A DNA stretch of 21,486 nucleotides from Haplomitrium mnioides. Its lineage: Eukaryota > Marchantiophyta > Haplomitriopsida > Calobryales. The DNA is taken from contig JBNGIS010008518.1 in NCBI GenBank assembly GCA_049999725.1, positions 1-21,486 on the forward strand, in the 5' to 3' direction. A program made the position numbers and the translations under genes. The notes below the pieces were generated by a model, which saw only the letters and a list, made by a program, of their open reading frames with translations, searched no databases and was not told the origin of the DNA. Shown in pieces: positions 10,776-20,716 of this stretch (the first letter of the stretch is position 1; the number at the start of each line of letters is the position of its first letter).

Positions 10776-11881
10776 ATGGCTGGAGTTTTTAAAAGCAAGA
10801 AGAGGTTAGAATTCCAAGATTCATCTTCACAAAAAAATGTTACTTTTGACAAGTAGGTTAAGATTTGTTCAAACCGCAAGTCTTTGGAGGAGTTTTCAGA
10901 CGATAGTTTAGGAAACGATTCTAGCAAAGAATCTTAATTAATCAACATTTCTTTGGAGTTATCACCAAGAGAACCGATTTTTCTACAAAAATTATTTGCT
11001 AATAATCGAGATATTGATCAAGATTTCGTTTTAGAATGGTGCAGTTCTCCCAATCCTTAAGAAGAACCTCATTTCTTAAAAACTTTTTGTGATGAAACAA
11101 ATAGTGTTTACGATGATGATCAAGATCTTTAGGATGAATTATCTCCTATAACTGGATTTGTCTATAGACCGAATCATCCAACACAACACAAGAGATCTTT
11201 GTCTAAGCCAAAACCCAAACGAATAAACACCTTACGTGAAAATTCTTTGCGGAAAGTCCATCATGACGAGATCTTTGTGAAGAAAAAGTCGATCCAATGT
11301 CGATTTAAAATTGTAGAGAATTTCTTGTTGTCTAAATAATTACTTGTCGTTGTGCAAGATAGATTTTTTGAAAACTGTGAGAGAAATGTACTTTCGACAA
11401 AGCATGAAGAATCAAAATATTACACTACAGTAGGGAATACCAAGAAAAGACCCTGACATTGACAATCAATTTACTCTGCTTGGCGGCACTTTTTTCTCTA
11501 GAAGATCCTTCAAATTAATATTAATAAAAGAGAATGATAGAATCCAAAGGATTTAAAATCTCAAAAATGTAGATCGTAGAAGCATTTTTAGAAAAAGAGA
11601 ACTATCTACCAAAGGAGTTTTTGTGCGTGAGTGAATAGACAATTTTTCCCATGGACACTACGAGAGAATTCCCACTCACGAAGTTTATAACTCGCTCGAT
11701 AATTTTACAAAATGGGAAGTTTATAACTAGTATACAACTTATTTGAAAGAGAAAGACTTATTATATTGGGAAACTCATTTTCCAAATGTAGAAATTCCAA
11801 AACGCAATAGATTTGCTACTTATGAAACATGCAAAGAAACAAAATCTTTGCGAGAAAAATCTATATTGGAATCTGACAAAG

Positions 11882-12712
11882 GTAACAAATTTTCTTCTTT
11901 TTTGACACCTTTGGTTAATCTATGCTCTTTTTTCTAGACTCAAAGCTTGGTTCTAAAGATGTTGTGTTTTCTCAACTTAGAACCAAAAGATATTTTTTTT
12001 GCTAAGTTATTCAACAAAGAAGATTCAAGTCGAATAATTCTTAGCAAGTTGAGTTGTGAGAAGAGTGTCTATGCTTGCATAGAGTCGATTGTTTTAAGTT
12101 TCAATTTTAACATTGTCTGTAGTCGAACAAGGCGAGAAAATGAATCTCATTCTTCGTTGTGACCTTAGTCTTGCAACAAGTTTTGTTTTTGTTGCTTTAA
12201 ATCAAGAGCCTTTGTAAAAAAAAAATACCAAGAATTATTTTTGTTGCTTGCAAATCCTATACGCACGTAAGATTTGTTCTTGCTCCTTTAAAACCAATCG
12301 CAACAATAGCAACAACAAGCCATGATATTGGTGTTGTTGTATTTGTTCTATACGCGCATACAATCAATTGTTGTCTCCACTCATACTAAATGCTCATAGG
12401 ATGTGTTTTGGTACCCTTTGTTTGCAAATATTATTTTTCTCTTTTCTAAACTTTTGTTTATTTTAAGTAAAATAGATTTTATGTATTTCAAATTACCTAA
12501 AGTTTATTTTGAATCTTTTACAAAGTTTTCACTTCTACAAATCCAAACATTTGTTTAAGATGACTTGAATGTTTTTAGCACCTCAGGTTTTGTTTTGAAG
12601 TTACAAATATCGACATATGTTTTACTAAACTACTTTTACGTTCTTCGTGCTTTGTGATAATGTAGTCAAATATAATCACCAATTGTTTCTTCATCGTTCT
12701 AACAAATAAAAG
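11882..12712 (+). other. Probable intron of the transposase-like gene
   Basis: Splicing AAAG|GTAACA (11881/11882) to AAAAG|AAGGAAC (12712/12713) joins ..ILESDK to EGTKLTNHRR in frame, just ahead of the IDGMDQ motif. Open frames inside (11947-12162) have no family similarity that I see. Stray palindromic units lie at about 12250 (TATACGCACGTAAG) and 12350 (TATACGCGCATACA). The acceptor lacks a good pyrimidine tract, and a further exon in here cannot be excluded. Confidence 0.4.
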
Positions 12713-13657
12713 AAGGAACAAAACTTACAAACCATCGAAGAAAATGTTACGTCGATGGTCAAAATTACTTGGGAATTGTCATTGATGGAATGGATCAGAA
12801 GAAAACTGCTTTTCCACACTTGACTTTGCCACCAAAAAAACATTGATAAAGATTGTTTGGTGGATGTGCATGTTGTTGGTGCCTTAATATTCAATCATGC
12901 TCTTTCTTTGAGGGTCTTCTTAACATTCAGAAACTTAAGAAGAAATTCTAATTTGACAATTACTGTGCTCAACAAAATATTATGTGACTTTGAAGGGCAA
13001 CTACCTCCAACTTTGTATCTTTAGTTATACAACATGACACAAGAGAATAAGAATTCTATCCTATTTGGATATCTTAGTCTCTTTATTGCCAAAAGTGTTT
13101 TTTGAAAAATAAAAGTGGGATTTCTCATGGTTGGCTATACTCATGATCAAATCGATCAAATATTTAGTCGATTTTCAAAATGTTTGAAACATGTCAAAGC
13201 TTTCACGATTACCAGTCTTAGCGAGGCGCTTCAATTACCCTACAATCCTAAACTTTAGGTAGCTCTTTTGTTGGAAACTTGAGATTTCAAAATGTTTCTG
13301 GAGCAACATCTCTCTTTGGTTCAAAGAATATATGATATTACCTTTATTCAACAATTCAAGTTCTAGTTAAATGATTCCAATGCAAAGATTTGGAGCAAAT
13401 TGTTTTCAACAGATGAATTCTGGTTACATGTGGATGGTATTTGTCAACTCTCAAGTGCATACCTAAAGTGAAGAGAGAAATGTTGAGTTCAATGTTGATT
13501 TCTCTCAGGGACTATTCTGAAATCAAGTGATCTCAAAAGGAAGAAAGAGAAGTGGATGCTGAGAAAGTGGTATTTTCAATAAGGGACAACATAAGTGAGA
13601 ACTGCTACAAGTTCTTTATAAACTCTGATATTCAATGGTGGAATGACTTTTTTCCTG

Positions 13658-15064
13658 CCCAATAAGAGATTGGAGAAGAAACCGGAGAAGAAACACCAGA
13701 ATGGAGATTTCTTCTCGAGGATCGATGGGAAGCCAAGTGAGGAGGGAGTTGGGGACACCTTCCTTGATGAAGATCTGTTCCACATCAGAGAAGGGAGATC
13801 GACAAAATAGGGAGATATTATTCAGTTCTTCTTAATGACAAAAATCCCACTAGGATGCATGGCATAACAAGCAGCGGTTTTTCTCTGATAGGTGAGACCC
13901 TTCCTTATAATCAAGGGAATTCTACATATGCAAGGCATGGATGGGCAGATACGCATATGCCTGTAGAAAGATCAGTCTATAGTGGTGATGCAAACCTTGT
14001 ATGAGGAAGAGGTTGGCAATCATTTTGTTGTGGAGACCACCATTCGGAAAATTGTGGATGCCAAGTATTTGTGGCCCACCATGCATAAGGATGCCCACTT
14101 CTTTGTGAAGAGGTGTGATGCATGCCAACGGATTAGAAAACCTGCAGCAACTTGTCACCATCCTCTAGTGCCAATCATTCCACTGGCTCCCTTTGAGAAG
14201 TGGGGGATTGACTTTATCAGGCCCATCACTCCTTCCACAAGGCAAGGAAACAAGTATATTTTGCTTTCCACTAATTATGCTACCAAGTGGGTTGAGGCCA
14301 GGGCAACCATGAAGGATGACATGCCAACGGTCGCTCGATTCCTCTACGAGCAAATTTTCACCAGGTTTGGAACGTCCTTGGAATTGGTGAGTGACCAAGG
14401 CACACATTTCATTAATCAGGTCATCAGTGAGCTCACAGAGAGGTATCTAGTTAAGCACAAAAAAACCACAACCTATCACCCTAAAGCCAATGGGTTAACG
14501 GAGAGGGCCAATGGCATTATGGGGAAAATTCTGAACAAGAATATGGCTACCAATAAAGTGGACTAGGATTTGAAGCTGCTAACCGCTACACATACCTACA
14601 ATCTGGCCTACAAAACAACCACGTGCCACTACCCTTACTTCCTGGTTTTTGGGCAGCACTCGCTGATCCCGGTCGAGTTTGAAGTTCCAACAACTCGAGT
14701 GACAGTGGAGGAGAGGGTGGCTGAAGGTCCGAGCCGAATGGAAAGGGTACACCAGCTAGAAGCCTTGGCAGAAATCAAAACATCAGTGCAAGAGTGGCTA
14801 GAACACCAGCAGCAGCTGACCAAGAAGCAACACGACAAGAAGTTGCGACCAATTGAATTCAAGGCTGGTAAAATGATGCTGCTCTATGACAGCACGTTCT
14901 TGCACTTCCTTGGGAAGCTGCATACCAGGTGGATGGGGCCGTACATGGTGAGAGTGTTTCATGGAAATGGGTCGGTGGAGTTGAGCACATTAGCGGGGGA
15001 ACACCTTCCCAATCGTGTTCATTACGATAGGCTAAAGCAGTATTGCCACTAGGAGGACCAATGA
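13658..15064 (+). pseudogene. Ty3/gypsy pol: RNase H end and integrase
   Basis: One frame stays open across the segment apart from stop codons. It gives KKHQNGDFFSRIDG (RNase H end, about 13693), a linker (EGVGDTFLDEDLFHIREG), then integrase. Counting from Met 13982: zinc region with H14 and C45/C48 (CDAC), the first His of the HHCC finger apparently Tyr7; catalytic D77 (KWGIDF), D138 (LVSDQG) and E174 (NGLTERAN), i.e. exactly DD35E; a C-terminal barrel-like region ends HTRWMGPYMVRVFHGNGSV, with no chromodomain seen. In-frame stops: TAG 13808, TAA 13865, TGA 13886, TAG 13889, TAG 13964, TAG 14564, TAG 15050, then TGA 15062. TAG 14564 is where related integrases usually have Trp. Catalytic residues survive, so the copy is fairly young or was under selection recently. 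Confidence 0.85.
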
Positions 15065-15070
15065 GGGGGA
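15063..15070 (+). other. Polypurine tract of the Ty3 element
   Basis: GAGGGGGA lies one base after the start of the TGA that closes pol, directly before TGCTGCCCC. Position just after pol and just before a TG start is where the plus-strand primer of a Ty3 element belongs. Confidence 0.5.
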
Positions 15071-16539
15071 TGCTGCCCCATACAACATGGAAGGCATGTA
15101 CATATGATTGTTGGAGTTGGGGGATTTCAGATTTTGGATGCGCAGATTTAATCAGCAATTGGTGGTGTGGCATTTTTGAGTGCTTTGTGTGTGTGATTTC
15201 TTTTTTGGGGTAGATTCTGTGTGGAGTGGCATGGCAGGTGGTGGCAGCATACCTGGGGCACCCTGGAGGGCAAGAAATGTGAGACCAGAGCGGCCGAGAC
15301 AACCATCATGGTGGGAAGAAATCATCAATCGGGAAAATATGAAAATCGTTGATTGAGAGGGAAGGTGGCGTGGTTGCAGCTTAGTGGACAGGGGTGAATA
15401 GGACAGCCTATGCAACGATCTGTGGTGAGTTGGGGATTGCATATGTGCACCCTGGTACCATAGGAGGGGTGCAGATTTTGGTCAAAAGACGGTTGGTGTG
15501 CTATGTTTGTTTGTGCCTTTGTTTTTGTACGTGTGTTGTGTTGTGTGGGGGCTTGGCCCAATCAACTCAGGGGCAGCTGCCAAGACAGGTCAGAGCAGCA
15601 GCCACAAAGGGACCAAAAGGTCAGCAGGAGGAAGGGTGTTTACAGGGTTGTTGCACAAATAAAAGGGGAGTTACATCGGTCGTGTAATCTGGACTAGCAC
15701 AACACTTTAAGCCCATGACTGATCAACCTGGTCCACAAAGAGGTGAAAGAGAATAAAAACAGGTTAAGGAGTTATCCGGAGCTCAAGAAAGCAGGTTTGT
15801 TTGGTTCCATCGAAAGGCGGGCCCAATTTGGCGCAAGGAGAGAAATGTGGCCTGGAAGGGATGGCGTGGAGAACTGGGCTGGAAGCATGGCCATGTGAGC
15901 CACCTTGCCTCTACCTTGCATTTTTTCCCTTTGTGTTGTTTTCCTTAGAGTCGAACCACGCGAGCAAAGAGGACAAGGAGGTCGAGGGCGCAGAGGGCGT
16001 CACGGGCAAGAGCGTGGGCAAGAGAACAGGGAGGCGAGCAACATCGAGCCTAGAGGATTGCAACCTGGATGCAAGACGAGGAAAGAAGATGCAAATCGAG
16101 GGAGGGAGGCATAAGCCAATCCAAGGAGGAGGCAAGAGGAGAACACGCGTAGGGGGGCCAATTCGATCATTTGCAGGAGGACAGAAATTCGCGAGCAGTA
16201 GGGAAGATCAGTGATCGATCAACCAACAGCAAGGCTGCGTAGAGGAGGAAAGGAGGCAAATTGCATGGGGGTTGCATCGATCAGCCCAGATGGATCAAAA
16301 TGGCAAGGAGAATGCAGGATTTGAGCAAGGAATGATCGATCCACGCTGATTGATCAACTTGGATCGATCAGCTAGGAATGCAATTCATATGATCGAGGGA
16401 GGGATGCGAGGCAGAATTTTATGGAGGCCAGTGAAATTCAAAGGAGGTATGCATGGAGGAGGCAATTTGAATTGAGAGCCATGAGGAACCTACGGTAATG
16501 CAGATTTTTTTCCACAAGCCTATACAGCAGAAACTGTGA

Positions 16540-16758
16540 TCACCAAGTCTTCACCAGCAAAGAAATCTCTTCACAGACTACAAACAATCCCTGGAAAAGC
16601 TAATGCAAAAAGTAGATGATTGGGTTGTTCCAATGAACGCATTGCAAACTTCTCTAGTTGACGAAAGAGAACTCTCCAAAAAAGACAAGGTTGATTGGTT
16701 ATTTGCACGGGATCGCTTTGTGTCACAAACTGAAGTTGTGTTACATGGTTGGAAATGT
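16540..16758 (+). CDS. Short coding-like frame of unknown origin
   Basis: Seventy-three codons lie between TGA 16537 and TAG 16759, with no start codon at the 5' end. The translation has protein-like composition, with LEKLMQKVDDWVVPMNAL and WLFARDRFVSQTEVVLHGWK. It is less GC-rich than its surroundings, and the flanking sequence does not continue the frame. It may be a captured gene fragment or exon, or a remnant of a retroelement gene. I do not recognise it. If TAG is read as Gln the frame continues about 13 codons to a TGA near 16798. Confidence 0.3.
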
Positions 16759-16933
16759 TAGTTCATTGCAACAAGAAAACAAGGATAATTTCAACCATGA
16801 GGAAGAGAGATGAATCGATCCATGAAGAAGAATTCGACATCGGAGGAGAGATGAATCGATCGGGCCGGGGAGAATGATCACAGAGCTTGAGCAAGAAGAA
16901 TATGTAGGGAAGATTTCTTGAGAGGATTAGAGA

Positions 16934-16951
16934 GGGGGGGGGGGGGGGGGG
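16934..16951 (+). repeat. G18 homopolymer
   Basis: Eighteen consecutive G follow GGATTAGAGA and precede TATAGGCTCC. It is the only long G run in the window; the length is likely unstable and subject to sequencing error. Confidence 0.95.
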
Positions 16952-18540
16952 TATAGGCTCCTCAAGGGCTCTTTTTCAGGTATTTCACTTCGTGGGCACA
17001 ATAGGAGAGCATTGGGGGTGTGAGACAGAGGAGGGAAAAAAAGAGAAAGAGGACCATCAAAGGAGTATGACGGGAGTGTTGCGAGGCTAGGCATGAGGGG
17101 ATAAAAAGTTGGTTGGACTGTGTAGTCATGGAGAGCACACATAGGTGGACCAATTTTATGGAGGTGGTGCCAGAGCCAAGCACGACATTTTCGAGGAACT
17201 CGAGGGTGGGGTCAATTTCTTCAAGTCACTACGGGTGGGAGGTACCAGTGGTTGTGATTTCTTCTCTATCTCTGTGTCAACTAGTTGTGCTGCCAAAAGC
17301 TGCTCCATAGCATAGGAGCAAGCTGTAGATTAATTTCAGAGTGAATCCAGTACGCCTTGGGAGGTACATTGTGTGTTAACTTCTTCTAAGGGAACACCAG
17401 TTTGGAGGTTGGGCAGAGTTCGCTTGGGTGTTTCTATCGAGGAATTTGGTGGGTGTTTGGGGAGTGGAGTAAGGGACAGCAGCTGGGAGGGCTGTCTTCT
17501 TTTTGGTAGAAGTCAAACAATCAACTTTCTTTTCCTTAAGAAGTCAATCTAGGGACTTCGGGCTGCCAAAGGGAAACTATCTGAATACGAGTGTGTGCGT
17601 GGGAGTCCGTTGTGGGTGTGCTAGTGACTAAGAGGAGCTGCTATGGGTATTTGTGGCTAGAAGGCCTAAGTGTGTTGTTTGTAAATTTTATGATATATTA
17701 ATTGAATGCATTGAGTCTTCGGAAGAGTGAGTGTTGGATGTGGGTGTGTGAGTGTGCGACAGTACTTTATGGTTGTAAGTAGTTCTCTCAAACCACAAAA
17801 TCCATTCTATGGTAGGCTGTAATTATTTCAGAAGAGTGTGGTAAACATCCAATGGCATAGTAGAGTTACTCCAGAGTGCGTAAAGAAGAGTTAGGGTCAA
17901 TTCAGTGCAAAGCCCCTCCCATGAAAGGTCCCGAAATAGGAAATCAGCCTTAAATCAGTGCAAATTTGTAGGAAAGAAGATAAGAGACTAACCTTAGAGT
18001 TGACACGCAAGAAGGGACTCTTTAGCACAACACTCAATACGAGCATAAATTTGGCAATCTACATGAGATTAAAGCTAGAATGTTGATTTATGTTGTTGCA
18101 TCTTTAGATTCAAAAGGCAGACCGTTTTGGGTTGCCAAAGATCTCAAAGTTTTGTTATTTGATGAGGAAGATCCCTCAAACCCGAAACAAGTACATGTTC
18201 AATGGTTTGCTTGTTAGACTGAAGATGCATTTTTTAGACAATAATTCCCAGAAAAAAATAGCAACAACAAAAAGGAAACGCAAATCCAAGTTACATATTG
18301 ATGTACTTGATGTGACACAAATCACAATTTTTTTTTTGATTTTCTTTTTAGCCAAAAAAACCAATTGAGAAAAACTACTCTAGCTACCATTAAAACAAGT
18401 CTATTTGAGTACAAAAGACAAAAAGCTGTCAATCTTGAAATTTTTCAAAGAGATTCAATCATTGTCGTTAACACCAAAACAGATCAAGTAAATCTTGATG
18501 AATCTTCTGAAGTTGAATCCGAAGAAGTTGATGCGAGTGA

Positions 18541-19706
18541 CCAAAGTAATTTAGGAATTTTATTATATATGTTCTACTTTCAAGTATATTGTAATTTAAG
18601 ATTATTATTCTATAAAGTATGTGAGAATCTTTTGAAGCAACTTGTTGAATTTTTCCGCCACCTTGAACTTTTTTATTGTAAGTCATACCAAGTTAAATGT
18701 TATTCTCTATAAATGAAACCTAAATCTATAGTTAGTATTTTCATTTCCTTTGTAAAATATTTTCTGCTCCAAAATGTAAGTATGTTGTTCCCAACTTTAT
18801 TGTTTTCTACAAGAGTTTAAGATTATTGTCTCGCTAGAGCACCCGCCCAAATTAACTACTTATTTTTTGCTTGTAAGTACTTTGATGTTTAACTTAAAAC
18901 CTTTAGCACGCTTTGACTCAGATGTAGAGTTTTTTGCCTATTTTACATTTAGATTCTGAATAAGAAATTGAAATCTTTTGTATGCGTAGAGTTTGTTACG
19001 AAAATAAAATGTTTACAGTTTGTATCCTTGGTTGTAGAAGTGTTTACCCTATGCGCATACAGACTTTGATTTGCAAGTCAAAACATCATGCATACAAAAA
19101 CTCTTCTACGAAACTTAAAACCTAGGTTATTGTAAGTCTTTGTTGTGGAGTGTTTAGATGGTGAGTTCGAATTCCTATGCGCACATAGACTTTAGGGTGG
19201 AGTGTTCACATAATGAGCTTGGATTACTATGTGCGTATAGACTTTTAGATGGAAGTCCAAGCCTTCCACAAGCTCTACTTCTCATATACAACCCTCAAGC
19301 TTCTTAATACAAAGACTACCAATTACAACTTAGTTTGTACACATGTCATAGACTCTTTTGTAGATCTTGAAACTTTTGTTTGGTTGAATCAAGTCTAAAA
19401 CTTGGAGATGTTTCTTGTTTACACTTTTAATTCAATCTCCTTAGCTAATGTCCTTTTGATTCTGAACTATGATACGTTTGTGTATATGCTTTGTTGAATT
19501 ATGAAATATTTTAAAATTTTGAAACCTTTTTTAAAGCCCATGTTAACTTTTACGTGCATGGATTTCAACTACAAGTGAAAGCTTCTTTCTTGCATGAACT
19601 TTAAAATAGAGCTCCTAAATCCATGCAATGTTTCGTTTTCTTCATTTTTGTGTTTATGATTGCAAACTCATTCCCTTGATTTCTAGTCCCCTCGGCTTTT
19701 TTTTTA
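18541..19706. other. 3' region between transposase-like gene and right end
   Basis: The reading frame of the rightward gene remains open to a TAA at 18710, but after the acidic SSEVESEEVDASDQ segment (about 18500-18545) composition is no longer protein-like, so the true end is probably near 18550. The rest is AT-rich non-coding DNA. Stray palindromic units lie at about 19050 (CTATGCGCATACAGAC), 19175 (CTATGCGCACATAGAC), 19230 (CTATGTGCGTATAGAC) and 19550. Nothing else is recognised. Confidence 0.5.
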
Positions 19707-20145
19707 TGTTTTGTAATTTTTTTTTCTAGAAAAAATGTTTCAAAGAGCACCATGTCTATGCGTGCCTAGAGTTTGTGCAATCAAACATATTTGAAAATAG
19801 TTTCTTGTGACAAATATTTCAATTTTTGGGCTTAGAGTTGTAATCAATGATAAATGCAATTTTTTGGTGAAAACTTATCATAATTTTTATACTTTTCATC
19901 AAATTCGAGTTTTCCAATATTTTGATAAAACTAATAATATTGGTTGATTTTGCATAGCGAAATTGACTCTCGCTCTATCATTCTTATTGAAATGGCAAAA
20001 AACAAACCTAAAAAACTCATGTACTTTTTGTTTTAAAAAAACAACTTCGTTTTTTTTTTATGTTTTTAGCTCAAAAATTACAATTTTTCTAAAAGCCAAA
20101 AAAAAGTTCATGTTTTGAGTAGCTTGTTCAAAGTAGCGGTTGTTT
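19707..20145 (+). repeat. Right end region of the element with inverted repeat
   Basis: Direct copy of 1-438. Its last part, about 20036-20145, is the inverted counterpart of 5344-5450 and ends AAGTAGCGGTTGTT. The inner 330 bp has no counterpart at the left end, so the two ends are asymmetric. It also holds a degenerate palindromic unit (ATGTCTATGCGTGCCTAGAG, about 19752). Confidence 0.65.
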
Positions 20146-20149
20146 ATAG
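20146..20149. other. Right target-site duplication, TATA
   Basis: TATA follows the last element base and precedes GTACAAAC, the continuation of the satellite block. It matches 5340-5343. Confidence 0.55.
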
Positions 20150-20453
20150 TACAAACGTGCTAGCACAAAGTTGAAGATCATACACATTTGTACAAATAAT
20201 CTTGTTATTTTTAACACAAGTGTCAATATTTTATCTTAAAGTACACAAATTGTAATCCTCTTGTCATAGAAGCAATTGTAGTTTTTTTATACAAATATTC
20301 CTTTCATTTGTAATATAAGAAGTCACTATTTTATCTTGTAGTACAAACATGGTAAGGGAGTAAAAAAGTCATTATTTTATCTTGTAGTACAAACATGGTA
20401 ATTGTAAGCATTTGCACAAATAATCTTGTTATATTATAATACATTTAGTAAGA
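20150..20453. repeat. Minisatellite resumed right of the element
   Basis: Same family as 1460-5339. Most striking is 20310-20400, which matches 5250-5340 closely: AAGAAGTCACTATTTTATCT, TTGTAGTACAAACATGGTA and GAGTAAAAAAGTCATTATTT recur in the same order. Here the block reads on as ATCTTGTAGTACAAAC, the uninterrupted form of the element's insertion site. Confidence 0.85.
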
Positions 20454-20716
20454 TGATTAAGCAAATATAGCATTAGTCCTTAACCTATGATTAGACTCTA
20501 TGATTAGGATTAGGGTTAGTGCTAATCCTATATGACTAGCATATTACCTTACATTCCTCTTACCTTTGTATATGATTATATTTTATGAGATTGAGACATT
20601 GAGGAGAGAGAAGAGAAAGATAAGAAGAGTTGATGATTGATTACACATACTTGTACTTCATATGTTTCCACATTCTTCATTTGTATTGCATGAGCTAATG
20701 GGTCTAACACTCAACA
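20454..20716 (+). repeat. Copia-like 5' LTR, about 263 bp
   Basis: It starts TGATTAAGC, ends CTCAACA and has a TATA-like TATATTTTATGAG at about 20577. It is followed by CGTTATCAACAC. Many plant copia elements have ..CAACA then CGTTATCAGCAC at the LTR/primer-site junction, as I recall, which prompted the call. The partner LTR would lie beyond the window. Confidence 0.45.

Larger units (their letters stand above)
15071..17940 (+). repeat. Probable 3' LTR of the Ty3 element, about 2.9 kb
   Basis: The stretch starts TGCTGCCCC after the purine tract and runs to where the host gene resumes. It is GC- and purine-rich, holds many GATCGATC words (16215-16380, 16813-16862), a TATA-like AAATAAAAGG at about 15657, a G18 run at 16934-16951, and GT-rich stretches (15510-15555, 17590-17755). 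Open frames of 60-140 codons occur but look compositional. No second LTR is in the window, so the right border and LTR status cannot be proven. One short coding-like frame (16540-16758) is listed separately. Confidence 0.45.
13655..17960 (+). mobile_element. 5'-truncated Ty3/gypsy retroelement nested in the element
   Basis: GC content rises visibly near 13655 and falls again near 17960. The left side begins inside the end of RNase H with no LTR, gag, protease or reverse transcriptase. The host gene reads up to about NSDIQWWNDFF (ending near 13653) and seems to resume by about 17990 (NTQYEHKFGNLHEIKARM, 18027 on). The order is RNase H end, integrase, purine tract, then about 2.9 kb of probable 3' LTR. 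Loss of the 5' part could reflect incomplete reverse transcription, recombination or deletion. Borders are uncertain by some tens of bases, and no target-site duplication was found. Confidence 0.75.
10776..18540 (+). pseudogene. Decayed transposase-like gene (DUF7869-like), split by Ty3 insertion
   Basis: Coding similarity runs in order: N-terminal region from ATG 10776 (MAGVFKSKKRLEFQDSSS) with an acidic stretch; a Cys pair near 11328 leading into KIDFLKTVREMYF; WETHFPNVEIPKRNRF at about 11770; an intron 11882-12712 (AAAG|GTAACA to AAAAG|AA) that restores frame; GIVIDGMDQKKTAFPHL at 12775; VDVHVVGALIF at 12860; TLYL*LYNM at 13010; GFLMVGYTHDQIDQIF at 13115. After the Ty3 insertion the C-terminal part resumes (RPFWVAKDL, about 18118; RKTTLATIKTSLFEYK, about 18366). 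From memory the family has IDGMDQ, LQLDN and GHTHEDIDQ, a likely DDD triad; here the second Asp is Tyr (13028-13030). Frame breaks and at least three TGA (e.g. 11632) show decay. Family name is recalled, not searched. Confidence 0.68.
5344..20145. mobile_element. Large TIR transposon-like element, about 14.8 kb
   Basis: The ends are imperfect inverted repeats: 5344 reads AATAGTTGCTACTTTGAAC and the reverse complement of the right end reads AACAACCGCTACTTTGAAC. Similarity continues inwards through a shared GCTTTTAGAAA block, for about 75-100 bp. TATA flanks both ends and the satellite is continuous across the insertion. Inside are two divergent genes, one with a transposase-like core, plus 24-bp palindromic arrays. 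A Ty3 insertion of about 4.3 kb is nested in it, so the original element was about 10.5 kb. A second right end at 1-438 shows it belongs to a repeated family. I do not recognise the superfamily. Confidence 0.62.

Noticed and set aside
13961-14566. In-frame stops in integrase as proof of recoding
   Set aside because: TAG 14564 replaces a residue usually Trp, which a single G-to-A change in TGG explains; alone it says nothing about the code.
14859-15561. Open frames opposite the integrase and LTR start
   Set aside because: Shadow frames of GC-rich sequence; the plus strand carries the recognisable integrase.
15801-16214. 137-codon GC-rich open frame
   Set aside because: Rich in Gly, Arg, Lys and Glu because of purine-rich DNA; overlapping frames on both strands are also open and no domain is visible.
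18176-18364. Minus-strand frame rich in Phe, Ile and Lys
   Set aside because: It opposes the transposase-like C-terminal region, and its hydrophobic run comes from A/T homopolymers.
1-20145. Direct repeats 1-438 and 19707-20145 as LTRs of one giant retroelement
   Set aside because: The left copy is followed by a foreign piece and then satellite, while inverted ends and TATA duplications at 5344 and 20145 better explain the right copy as a transposon end. About 20% divergence also argues against a simple LTR pair.
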